A stretch of DNA of 27,209 bases from Verrucomicrobiota bacterium (lineage in GTDB: Bacteria; Verrucomicrobiota; Verrucomicrobiia; Limisphaerales; JAFMIX01): NCBI GenBank assembly GCA_026397895.1, contig JAPLTZ010000012.1:4676-31884 (forward strand), written 5' to 3'. Position 1 is the stretch's first letter, and each line of letters opens with the position of its first letter. The translations under genes were made by a program, and so were the position numbers. The notes under the pieces were generated by a model. It was not told the origin of the DNA. It searched no databases and saw only the letters and a list, made by a program, of their open reading frames with translations. Shown one piece after another: positions 1-6,747 of this stretch.

Positions 1-2
1 TG

Positions 3-296
3 TTGACGGTGGAGGTGCGGGAGGAGCGCGAGCGGCTCCTGCACGCCTTTCTTTTGGCCCTCGGCGTGGCGGCCTTCGGCCTGCTTGCCAGCATCGCGCT
101 AACCGGCCTGTTCGTGATCCTGTTTTGGAACTTCTCGCCCGTGGTGGTGCTGCTGGCGTTGACCGGCCTCTATGCGGCGACGGCGGTCGTGCTTTACCGG
201 CGGCTTGCTGAACTGCTGCGAAACTGGCAGACACTTTCCGCCTCGCTCAACCAACTCCGAAAGGATCGTGCATGTTTAGAAAAGTTCCTCGCGTAA
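3..296 (+). CDS. Phage holin family (holin-X/YqjE-like) membrane protein, 5' truncated
   Basis: The visible 97 residues begin with a charged stretch (VREERERLL) followed by two hydrophobic segments, about residues 15-42 and 45-65, then a basic, amphipathic tail (RRLAELLRNWQTLSASL). This charged helix plus hairpin of two membrane spans is the layout of the YqjE/holin-X group, which are small inner-membrane proteins of unproven function and usually not phage holins despite the name. Family members normally carry some 20-30 more residues at the N-terminus, and the only start visible here is a TTG at the very window edge, so the gene most likely begins upstream. It overlaps the next gene by 25 bases, matching the common yqjD-yqjE-yqjK type arrangement. 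Confidence 0.7.
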   Translation: MTVEVREERERLLHAFLLALGVAAFGLLASIALTGLFVILFWNFSPVVVLLALTGLYAATAVVLYRRLAELLRNWQTLSASLNQLRKDRACLEKFLA

Positions 297-601
297 ACCC
301 GCTGCAATCGCGGAAGTATCTGCTGGTCGCGGAAAGCGAACTGAACCGCGCCCAACTGGTCGGAGATATGACCGCGTTGACGGCAGACGTTCGCGCGCTC
401 GCGGTCCGGGCCCAATCTTTCGGCTCCATCGCCTCGTCCGCCGCCGGGCTGTTGGCGGGTCTGGCGGCCTTCCGGCGCGATAAGCCCGCGACCGCCGCCG
501 CGAAGCCTTCCTGGCTGAAAAACATTCTCAAAGGCGCGGGCTTGGTTTCCACGCTGTGGCTGGCGTTCCGCCCGCAGAGCCGCAATCGTAATGAAGTCTG
601 A
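272..601 (+). CDS. YqjK-like small hypothetical protein
   Basis: A 109-residue basic protein whose ATG is preceded by AAAGGA (260-265) at good spacing and which overlaps the holin-X-like gene by 25 bases, so the two are probably translationally coupled. It begins with a basic N-terminus (MFRKVPRVNPLQSRKYLLVAESELNRAQL), has an alanine-rich mildly hydrophobic middle (IASSAAGLLAGLAAF, about residues 50-64) and a second short hydrophobic stretch near residue 90. Position, size and the 'SRKYLLVAESELNRAQL' style N-terminal helix suggest the YqjK-like component of yqjD/E/K clusters. Function is unknown; a membrane-associated stress role is inferred only from context. Confidence 0.65.
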   Translation: MFRKVPRVNPLQSRKYLLVAESELNRAQLVGDMTALTADVRALAVRAQSFGSIASSAAGLLAGLAAFRRDKPATAAAKPSWLKNILKGAGLVSTLWLAFRPQSRNRNEV

Positions 602-669
602 TTCGCAAAATCCACCGGTAGGGTTACACCCCATGGCGGACTTCCGTCTGGTTGGATTATTCTCTTTCC

Positions 670-1137
670 ATGAATCATGCAAAACTTTCCTTCAACGCAG
701 ACAAAGCTGGATGCGTGTTTGGAGCCGTGCTCCTGGTGACGCTGACAGGTTGCATCGGTTATGTGGACAGGCCGCGTGCCCGGGGTGTTTATGTCGCGCC
801 GCCGGTGGTGGAAAAAACCATCCTGGTCGAAGATGACTATGTGTATTACCCCGGCTATGAGGTCTATTACAGCAGCAGCCGACATCAATACGCCTACCCG
901 GAAGGCGGGCGGTGGATTTTGCGGCCGGCACCACGTGGGGTTTCAGTGAATATGCTGCTGGCCTCGCCGTCGGTAAGGATGAATTTTCATGACGCCCCAG
1001 CCCGACATCACGCGGAAATAATCCGGCAATATCCCAGAAACTGGGCTCCGCCCGACGCGAACCAAATCCGGAACGACAACCGCAAAAACAACCAGCGGGA
1101 TGAGGGGGACGAGCGGAAAGAAAGGCACGGAAGATAA
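670..1137 (+). CDS. Small secreted lipoprotein of unknown function
   Basis: I chose ATG 670 rather than an in-frame TTG at 652 because it leaves a clean lipoprotein signal: a basic n-region, hydrophobic VFGAVLLVTL, then the lipobox LTGC with the lipidated cysteine near residue 28. No strong Shine-Dalgarno is visible for either start. The mature part is tyrosine-rich around residues 50-70 (DDYVYYPGYEVYYSSS) and ends in a highly charged Arg/Asn/Glu/Lys tail. The Tyr-Gly-rich segment resembles small outer-membrane lipoproteins found in many environmental Gram-negatives, but I do not recognise a named family. It converges on ureG with a 54-base gap that holds no clear terminator. Confidence 0.75.
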   Translation: MNHAKLSFNADKAGCVFGAVLLVTLTGCIGYVDRPRARGVYVAPPVVEKTILVEDDYVYYPGYEVYYSSSRHQYAYPEGGRWILRPAPRGVSVNMLLASPSVRMNFHDAPARHHAEIIRQYPRNWAPPDANQIRNDNRKNNQRDEGDERKERHGR

Positions 1138-1191
1138 CGCCGGATCGCTCCGTGACTTGGTTGCTCGCCGAACCCCACCGTCCGCCGGCAG

Positions 1192-1899
1192 TCAGTGCGC
1201 CACGCCCGTCGCGTGCTGCCAGGCGTGGAGGATTTCGCGGACAATCCCATCCACCCCGACGCCGTTCTTCACCTGCGCGAAGACAAACGGCCCGGGGCCG
1301 CGCATTTTCTTCGCATCGTGCTCCATCACCTTCAGGTCCGCGCCCACCGCTTCGGCCAGGTCGGTCTTGTTGATCACGAGCAAATCGGTCTGCGTGATGC
1401 CGGGGCCGCCTTTGCGCGGAATTTTGTCGCCGCCCGCCACGTCAATCACCTGGATGGTGTAGTCCGCCAGTTCGCGGCTGAAACACGCGGCCAGGTTGTC
1501 GCCGCCGGATTCGATGAACAGGATTTGCGGCTGGAACTTCGCGTGCAGTTCTTCCAGCGCCAGCAGGTTTGAGGAAATATCCTCGCGAATCGCCGCGTGC
1601 GGACAGCCGCCGGTTTCCACCGCGCGAATCCGCTCGGCGGGGAGCGCGCCGTGCTTGGTCAGGAATTCGCCGTCCTCCTTCGTGAAAATGTCGTTCGTCA
1701 CGGCGGCAATATTCATCGTCGCGCGCAAGCGCAGACAAAGTTGCAGCATCAGCGCCGTCTTGCCGCTGCCCACCGGCCCGCCCACGCCGACGGTGAAGGC
1801 GCGCCGGTTGAAATCCCGGTCCAGCGGCTGCTCGCGTTCGTGGAAATGGCCGGGATGGTCGGCGTGATGGTGCGAATGCGGGTGGTGATGATGGTTCAT
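1192..1899 (-). CDS. ureG: Urease accessory GTPase UreG with His-rich N-terminus
   Basis: UreG is the SIMIBI-class GTPase that powers nickel delivery into the UreABC-UreDF complex. The 235-residue product shows the P-loop GGPVGSGKT (40-48), the invariant nickel-binding CPH motif (Cys99-Pro100-His101), and the guanine-specificity motif NKTD (177-180). The ATG at 1899 is chosen because the next residues form a histidine block, 11 His within the first 20 residues; the reading frame runs further upstream but there it overlaps the end of ureF. It is the last gene of the operon, 7 bases after ureF. No ureE is present, so the His-rich tail may act as the nickel store or donor normally supplied by UreE; that is inference. 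Confidence 0.95.
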   Translation of the reverse strand: MNHHHHPHSHHHADHPGHFHEREQPLDRDFNRRAFTVGVGGPVGSGKTALMLQLCLRLRATMNIAAVTNDIFTKEDGEFLTKHGALPAERIRAVETGGCPHAAIREDISSNLLALEELHAKFQPQILFIESGGDNLAACFSRELADYTIQVIDVAGGDKIPRKGGPGITQTDLLVINKTDLAEAVGADLKVMEHDAKKMRGPGPFVFAQVKNGVGVDGIVREILHAWQHATGVAH

Positions 1900-1906
1900 A
1901 ATCAAA

Positions 1907-2635
1907 TCAGCTTTGAAACAGCCGGGAATACAGCCGGTCTTGCGCGCCCTGCCACAAATCCAGCAGCGGCGCGGTCTGGGCGATTTCGTCAAGCGTCAAC
2001 GCCGCGCACTCTTGCCGCACGGCTTCCGCCCGCACCGCCAGCTTGTGCTGCAAGACCTGCGCCTCCATCGGCCCGACGATGTTCAATCGCACCGCCGCCG
2101 CGAGCGCGCTGCGGAGGTGGTTGAAGAAAAACATCCGCCCGGTCAGCTCGCGGGAAATTTCCAGCCGCCGCAGGCACGCACCGAAGACCGGCGCGAAGTG
2201 GGCACAGCACAATTCCGCATTCCGCATTCCGCATTCCGCACTGAAAACGCGTTCCACCGCCGCCAAAAACGCCCGGCCCTGTGCCCGGCTGGCGCGGTTG
2301 GCAACGTGATTGGTCGTGAACGCGTCGCATAATTGATCGAACTCGGCGAGTTTTTCCGGTGCGGCGAATGCCGCCAGCACAAAAGGCAATCCCGCGTGGC
2401 CGAGTTGCTCCAGACTCGTTTCCGCAAATGAAAGCAACTCCACCCGCCCACGCACTTCGCCATGTTGCCACGCGGCTTCGAGTCCCGAGGAATGCGCGAA
2501 TCCGCCGGTGGGAAACGCGGAGTCCACCAACTGCCAGACGAGCCAATCATTCTTTTCCGAGGAATTGGAGACAGGATTAGAGGCCGTGTGCGCCAAGTTT
2601 CCCAATCCTGTGAATTCTGTTGATCCTGTCCTCAT
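1907..2635 (-). CDS. ureF: Urease accessory protein UreF
   Basis: UreF binds UreD and acts as the gate/GTPase-coupling factor during nickel insertion. The conserved start of the family is visible at residues 31-50 (WLVWQLVDSAFPTGGFAHSSG), and the all-helical remainder ends normally. ATG 2635 lies 5 bases after the ureC stop. The first ~28 residues are not typical of UreF and are encoded by a stretch resembling a dispersed repeat (see repeat 2571-2631), so a downstream TTG start (for example the Leu codons in GLGNL) is possible. Residues about 132-142 (SAECGMRNAEL) are encoded by four tandem copies of a 7-base unit, an odd insertion in an otherwise conserved gene. Confidence 0.9.
   Translation of the reverse strand: MRTGSTEFTGLGNLAHTASNPVSNSSEKNDWLVWQLVDSAFPTGGFAHSSGLEAAWQHGEVRGRVELLSFAETSLEQLGHAGLPFVLAAFAAPEKLAEFDQLCDAFTTNHVANRASRAQGRAFLAAVERVFSAECGMRNAELCCAHFAPVFGACLRRLEISRELTGRMFFFNHLRSALAAAVRLNIVGPMEAQVLQHKLAVRAEAVRQECAALTLDEIAQTAPLLDLWQGAQDRLYSRLFQS
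2212..2239. repeat. Four perfect tandem copies of heptamer ATTCCGC inside ureF
   Basis: Units are 2212-2218, 2219-2225, 2226-2232 and 2233-2239, perfect copies on the + strand; on the coding strand GCGGAAT x4, read as SAECGMRNAE. Since 7 is not a multiple of 3, gain or loss of one or two units would shift the ureF frame, while three units would keep it. Confidence 0.9.
2571..2631. repeat. Inverted-repeat element overlapping ureF start
   Basis: ACAGGATT (2571-2578) is repeated inverted as AATCCTGT (2604-2611), and a related GATCCTGT follows at 2622-2629. The motif family (AATCCTGT...ATTCTGTT...ATCCTGTC) resembles short dispersed intergenic repeats I recall from many environmental genomes; only one copy of this type is in the window, so dispersal cannot be shown here. 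Confidence 0.55.
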
Positions 2636-2640
2636 TCGGG

Positions 2641-4356
2641 CTAGAACAGATTATACCGCTGCGCCAACGGCAACACCTTCGCTGGTTCGCACGTCAGCAA
2701 TTCGCCGTCGGCACGGACTTCGTAGGTTTCCGGATCAACGGTGATCTTGGGCATCGCGTTGTTCCACTTCAGGTCTTTCTTGCCGACTTTGCGACAGCCT
2801 TTCACGGCCTCGACGCGCTTGGTCAGGCCGTAGGCTTTGCCGACTTTCTTCTGCTTCGCGAGCTTGCTGACGAACGCGATGGAAGTCATGCCTGTCGCAC
2901 GACCGAACGCGCCGAACATCGGACGCATGAACACCGGTTGCGGCGTGGGAATGCTCGCGTTCGGGTCGCCCATCTGCGCCCAGGCGATGACGCCGCCTTT
3001 GACGACCATCTCCGGTTTCGCGCCAAACATCGCAGGCTTCCACAGCACGAGATCGGCGAGTTTGCCGACCTCAATCGAACCGATGATGTGCGCCATGCCG
3101 TGGGCGAGCGCGGGGTTGATCGTGTATTTGGAGATGTAACGCTTGATGCGGACGTTGTCGTTGTCGCCCTTTTCCTCGGGCAGGCGACCCCGCTGCTGTT
3201 TCATCTTATCCGCCGTCTGCCAACTGCGCGTGATGACTTCGCCGATGCGACCCATCGCCTGCGAATCGGAACTCATCATGCTGATCGCGCCCATGTCATG
3301 CAGAATATCTTCCGCCGCGATGGTCTCGCCGCGGATGCGGCTCTCGGCGAACGCCACGTCCTCCGGCAGGTTTGGATCGAGATGATGGCAGACCATGAGC
3401 ATGTCGAGATGCTCGTCAATCGTGTTGACCGTGTAAGGCCGCGTCGGGTTGGTGGAACTCGGCAGCACGTTCGGTTCGCCGCAGATGCGGATGATGTCCG
3501 GCGCATGACCGCCACCCGCGCCTTCGCTGTGATACGTGTGGATCGTGCGGCCCTTGAACGCGGCGATCGTGCCTTCGACAAACGTGGATTCGTTCAACGT
3601 GTCGGTGTGAATCGTCACCTGCACGTCGTGTTTGTCTGCCATGCTCAGGCAGCAATCAATCGCGGCGGGCGTCGTGCCCCAGTCTTCGTGGAGCTTCAGG
3701 CCGATTGCGCCAGCGGCGATCTGCTCGGGCAAACCAGCGGGCATCGCGGTGTTGCCTTTGCCGGTGAAACCGAAGTTGAGCGGGAGCGAATCTACCGCTT
3801 GCAACATCGCCTTGAAATAAAACGGCGCAGGCGTGCAGGTCGTGGCGCATGTGCCGACCGCCGGGCCAGTGCCACCGCCAACCATCGTGGTGAGTCCGGC
3901 GGCAATCGCTTCGTGGGCCTGTTGTGGGCAGATGAAATGGATGTGCGTGTCGAGGCCGCCTGCTGTGACAATCAACCCTTCGCCCGCGATGACTTCCGTC
4001 GTGACGCCGACGATCATTCCCTTGGTTACGCCCGCCATCACGTCAGGATTGCCCGCTTTGCCGATGCCGGAGATCAAACCGTCTTTGATGCCGATGTCAG
4101 CTTTGTAGATGCCAGTGTAATCCACGACGAGCGCGTTGGTGATGACGCAATCCAGCGCATCCTTCGCGCCGACGCCGGCGGCCTGGCCCATGCCTTCACG
4201 GATGACTTTGCCACCGCCGAATTTGCACTCGTCGCCATACACGGTGAAATCCTTTTCGACTTCAAGGATGAGCGACGTGTCGCCAAGCCGGACTTTGTCG
4301 CCGGTGGTCGGGCCGAACATGTCGGCGTAGTGCGAGCGTTTCATCTTATGCGACAT
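2641..4356 (-). CDS. ureC: Urease catalytic subunit alpha UreC
   Basis: The nickel-dependent catalytic subunit that hydrolyses urea to ammonia and carbamate in the cytoplasm. The 571-residue length is normal. All active-site positions are visible: metal ligands in DTHIH (His138, His140), the carbamylated lysine in GLKLHED (Lys221, with His223), His250 (VTIHTDT), His276 (HTYHSEG), the flap Cys323-His324 in MVCHHLDP, and the metal-binding Asp364 in SSDSQAMGR. The protein should therefore be active if nickel is inserted. Its ATG overlaps the end of ureAB by 11 bases, which suggests translational coupling. Nothing indicates truncation or frameshift. Confidence 0.98.
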   Translation of the reverse strand: MSHKMKRSHYADMFGPTTGDKVRLGDTSLILEVEKDFTVYGDECKFGGGKVIREGMGQAAGVGAKDALDCVITNALVVDYTGIYKADIGIKDGLISGIGKAGNPDVMAGVTKGMIVGVTTEVIAGEGLIVTAGGLDTHIHFICPQQAHEAIAAGLTTMVGGGTGPAVGTCATTCTPAPFYFKAMLQAVDSLPLNFGFTGKGNTAMPAGLPEQIAAGAIGLKLHEDWGTTPAAIDCCLSMADKHDVQVTIHTDTLNESTFVEGTIAAFKGRTIHTYHSEGAGGGHAPDIIRICGEPNVLPSSTNPTRPYTVNTIDEHLDMLMVCHHLDPNLPEDVAFAESRIRGETIAAEDILHDMGAISMMSSDSQAMGRIGEVITRSWQTADKMKQQRGRLPEEKGDNDNVRIKRYISKYTINPALAHGMAHIIGSIEVGKLADLVLWKPAMFGAKPEMVVKGGVIAWAQMGDPNASIPTPQPVFMRPMFGAFGRATGMTSIAFVSKLAKQKKVGKAYGLTKRVEAVKGCRKVGKKDLKWNNAMPKITVDPETYEVRADGELLTCEPAKVLPLAQRYNLF

Positions 4357-5101
4357 GGGAGAATCCTTTCGCTTTCACTTTCTTCAATGCGACTTTTTTG
4401 CCAGCGGCGGAAATTTTGCCACTCGCGAGATTGTTGCCACCGTGAATGACTTTCTTCCCTGCAATCTCAACCAGCTTCACGGTCTTGGTTTCGCCAGGCT
4501 CAAAACGAACCGCCGTGCCTGCTGGGATATCGAGGCGTTTGCCGTAGGCCGCGCCGCGATCAAATTGCAGCGCTGCGTTCGTCTCGATGAAGTGGTAGTG
4601 GCTGCCGACCTGAATCGGGCGGTCGCCGAGATTCGTGACGGGAATCTCCGCCGTGGCGCGACCGACATTGAGTTCAATCTCGCCGTCTTTGATCTGGGTT
4701 GAGCCGGGAATCGGCTCGTCGGCCGCGGACTTGAAAACTGAAACGTCCGGCACGGGCAGGAAGCTGCCGTGGAGCGCGAGCGCGAAGTTTCCGTTCTCGC
4801 TGGCGATGGGATGGTGAACGGTCACGAGTTTCGTGCCGTCGGGGAAAGTTCCTTCCACCTGCACGTCGTAAATCATTTCAGGCACGCCGGACATGACTTG
4901 GTTGCGTCCGAGCAACTGGCGACCGAGATTCATCAGTTCAGCGACACGTTTGCCATCACGGATGAATTCCAGCAGCACGGTGGCGATGAGCGCCACGGCT
5001 TCGGGATGATTCAGCCGCACGCCGCGCGCGAGGCGCTTTTGCGCGAGCGATCCGGCTTGGTGCAGCGTCAGTTTGTCGAGTTCACGAGGAGAGAGGTGCA
5101 T
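4346..5101 (-). CDS. ureAB: Fused urease gamma-beta subunit (UreA-UreB)
   Basis: One 251-residue chain holds both small structural subunits. Residues 1-100 match UreA/gamma (starting MHLSPRELDKLTL, with the NHPEAVALI and MSGVPEMI blocks), and residues about 131-229 match UreB/beta (IPGSTQIKDGEIELN, GSHYHFIETN, RLDIPAGTAVRFEPGE). The two are joined by a ~30-residue linker, and a lysine-rich tail (SAAGKKVALKKVKAKGF) follows. Gamma-beta fusions are known from Helicobacter and some other bacteria, whereas most bacteria keep ureA and ureB separate. ATG 5101 is 12 bases downstream of ureD. The C-terminal basic tail extends past the usual beta domain and its role is unclear. Confidence 0.95.
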   Translation of the reverse strand: MHLSPRELDKLTLHQAGSLAQKRLARGVRLNHPEAVALIATVLLEFIRDGKRVAELMNLGRQLLGRNQVMSGVPEMIYDVQVEGTFPDGTKLVTVHHPIASENGNFALALHGSFLPVPDVSVFKSAADEPIPGSTQIKDGEIELNVGRATAEIPVTNLGDRPIQVGSHYHFIETNAALQFDRGAAYGKRLDIPAGTAVRFEPGETKTVKLVEIAGKKVIHGGNNLASGKISAAGKKVALKKVKAKGFSHVA

Positions 5102-5113
5102 AATGAAATTGGG

Positions 5114-5986
5114 TTACCATTTCCGCGCCCACGGGTCGTCGCCCAGCAGCGTGGCCAGCGGTTTCAGATGCCGGTGCAATTCCCGTCCGATCTGCTCGAC
5201 GCTTTCGCCGGCCAACCGGAGCACGGCACCGTCACCAGCCGGGCTGGCGCTGCAAACCATCTCCGCGGCGCGCCCGACGGGAAGCGCGGAAATGTTTTCC
5301 AGCAACTGTTCCGCCGCCGCCCGCAGCGGTGGGCCGAGCAGCAGCAACGTGGCAAAACAGTTGAATCTGCCGGTGCGGTGTTGGGCCGACAGCGGGCCCG
5401 CCGCCGAATCCAGCCGGAGGGCGTCCACAAACACGCGCGCGCCGGAAACAAAGACCTCGTTCCGGCTTTGAAAATGCGCGAACTTCCACCGCTCGCCGCA
5501 CGCGGCGCGGCCGGACGTGAACCAGTCCGTCAGCGCCAGCCCCGCGCCCGCCGCCAGATGGAATTCCTGGCGCTGCGAATAGCGGGAATCGGCGAACGGC
5601 TGCACCGGATCGGGCGCGAACACGAGGAGCGCGTTTTCTTCCAGCGTCGCGCGGGTGGTGTGGCCGCAGGCGCGCCGCGCGGGATTGCGATAGACCTTGG
5701 TCGCGGCCTGCGTGCCGAGAAAGCAGCGCGCGACCGCGCCGACGCGCAGTTCCAGTCGCGTCTCATCGCCCGCGACCAGCCCGCCGCCGAAGCTGCTCGT
5801 GTAGGCCCACACGCTTTGGCCGCGGGAGCGCGGCGTCAGCAGCTTGAAGGGGTTGGTGGCAAAAGCCGACACGACCGCGCTCGCGCCGGAAACCTTTTTT
5901 ACGGCGAGTTCCGCGCGACCGATTTCCGCACAACGGGTTTTCGCTGGGGCAACCACTGGTTTCGGCGGGCGGGAGCTGACCGGCAA
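5114..5986 (-). CDS. ureD: Urease accessory protein UreD (UreH)
   Basis: UreD binds apo-urease and recruits UreF and UreG for nickel insertion. The 290-residue product has the family pattern: a beta-rich N-terminus (GRAELAVKKVSGASAVVSAF), the block FGGGLVAGDETRLELRVG (about residues 66-83), a TQAATKVYR motif, the PVQPFADSRY segment and the DWFTSGR motif. UreD is poorly conserved, so identification rests on these blocks plus operon position. The only in-frame start before the upstream stop is TTG 5986, with GTG 5956 as an alternative; neither has a clear Shine-Dalgarno. It is the first urease gene; the 121-base gap upstream shows no convincing promoter to me. Confidence 0.9.
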   Translation of the reverse strand: MPVSSRPPKPVVAPAKTRCAEIGRAELAVKKVSGASAVVSAFATNPFKLLTPRSRGQSVWAYTSSFGGGLVAGDETRLELRVGAVARCFLGTQAATKVYRNPARRACGHTTRATLEENALLVFAPDPVQPFADSRYSQRQEFHLAAGAGLALTDWFTSGRAACGERWKFAHFQSRNEVFVSGARVFVDALRLDSAAGPLSAQHRTGRFNCFATLLLLGPPLRAAAEQLLENISALPVGRAAEMVCSASPAGDGAVLRLAGESVEQIGRELHRHLKPLATLLGDDPWARKW

Positions 5987-6107
5987 ATTCGCCGCAAACC
6001 GTTTCCCGGTTTTGGTCGGGTCCGCGCCGCCATCCTTGGGGGCAGACTGTTGCCAACCGCGAACCGGTTGTCGAGATTTTGTTCAGCCGCCGGACGCCGC
6101 GGGCGCT

Positions 6108-6419
6108 TCAATGTCCGCCGCAGCAGGACGGCGCGGGCGGGCTGATTTCGGCCAGGGCTTTCAGTTTGGTGACCTTGACGCGGAATTCTTCCGGGCCTTT
6201 CACGAGATGCTCCCAAGTGAAAGTGTCCGGCCATTGCGCGGAGAACTGGTAGAACAACGGCACGGGGTCGTGGTCGTTCAGCAGGATGAAGTGGTCGCCG
6301 ACCGGCAGCGCGAGCCAGGTGCGGATGATGAGGCCGTGTTTGACGGAGCAGGGAATCGGGCGCACGTCCATGACTTTGTCCAGGCCGATGAGGTTTTCAG
6401 TGGGGGTGGTTGTGTTCAT
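6108..6419 (-). CDS. DUF2249 domain protein with C-terminal CCGGH tail
   Basis: A 103-residue protein of the DUF2249 (TusA-like fold) family. The family signature is clear: VMDVRPIPCSVKHGLIIRTWLAL then LNDHDPVPLFYQF and a beta strand RVKVTKL. Cys24 and His28 and the terminal Cys-Cys-Gly-Gly-His are potential metal or sulfur ligands. DUF2249 proteins commonly occur near denitrification, anaerobic respiration and Fe-S assembly genes but have no established reaction. This is the last gene of the cupin-led unit, 13 bases after the DUF59 gene; its leader is A-rich with no obvious Shine-Dalgarno. It is one of three divergent DUF2249 genes within 3.6 kb. Confidence 0.85.
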   Translation of the reverse strand: MNTTTPTENLIGLDKVMDVRPIPCSVKHGLIIRTWLALPVGDHFILLNDHDPVPLFYQFSAQWPDTFTWEHLVKGPEEFRVKVTKLKALAEISPPAPSCCGGH

Positions 6420-6432
6420 TTTTGTTTTGGTG

Positions 6433-6747
6433 TTAAAAATTTCGGACGCCGGTGTGGGCGCGGCCCAGGTCGGTCATCATGGCAGGATTCCACGGCGGCT
6501 CCCAGACGACGGTGACTTCCGCGTCGGCCACGCCCTCGAGATTGAGCAGCGCGTTTTGCACGCCGAGGCGGATGCTCTCGGACATCGGACAGCCGGGCGT
6601 GGTGAGCGTCATCGTCACCGCGACCGCCGCGCCGGTGATGGCGATGTCGTAGATGAGGCCGAGGTCCACGATGTTGCAGCCGAGTTCGGGGTCAATCACC
6701 TGCCGCAAGGTTTGCAGCACCGTGGTTTCGTCGAGGGGCGGGGTCAT
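6433..6747 (-). CDS. DUF59/MIP18-family protein (SufT/PaaD-like)
   Basis: A 104-residue protein of the DUF59 family, whose members assist iron-sulfur cluster assembly or maturation (SufT, PaaD, and the eukaryotic MIP18 of the CIA machinery). Visible signatures are the N-terminal VIDPELGCNIVDLGLIYDI and the conserved TTPGCPMSESI containing the reactive-type Cys53. The start ATG 6747 is preceded by GAAAGGAA at good spacing and overlaps the stop of the upstream membrane-protein gene by 4 bases (ATGA), so the two are coupled. In this context it probably matures a metalloprotein of the same regulon; the client is not identifiable. Confidence 0.88.
   Translation of the reverse strand: MTPPLDETTVLQTLRQVIDPELGCNIVDLGLIYDIAITGAAVAVTMTLTTPGCPMSESIRLGVQNALLNLEGVADAEVTVVWEPPWNPAMMTDLGRAHTGVRNF

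Noticed and set aside
3..296. Prophage holin, suggesting a phage remnant at the left edge
   Set aside because: The layout and the YqjK-like neighbour fit the chromosomal yqjD/E/K-type group; no other phage genes are present.
2620..4449. 609-codon open frame on the + strand opposite ureC
   Set aside because: Antisense shadow of a highly conserved gene; composition is Arg/Asp/His-rich without recognisable motifs.
5987..6107. Promoter for the urease operon in the gap before ureD
   Set aside because: A TTGGCA-like hexamer exists but there is no -10 at suitable spacing and no nickel- or nitrogen-regulator dyad I can recognise.
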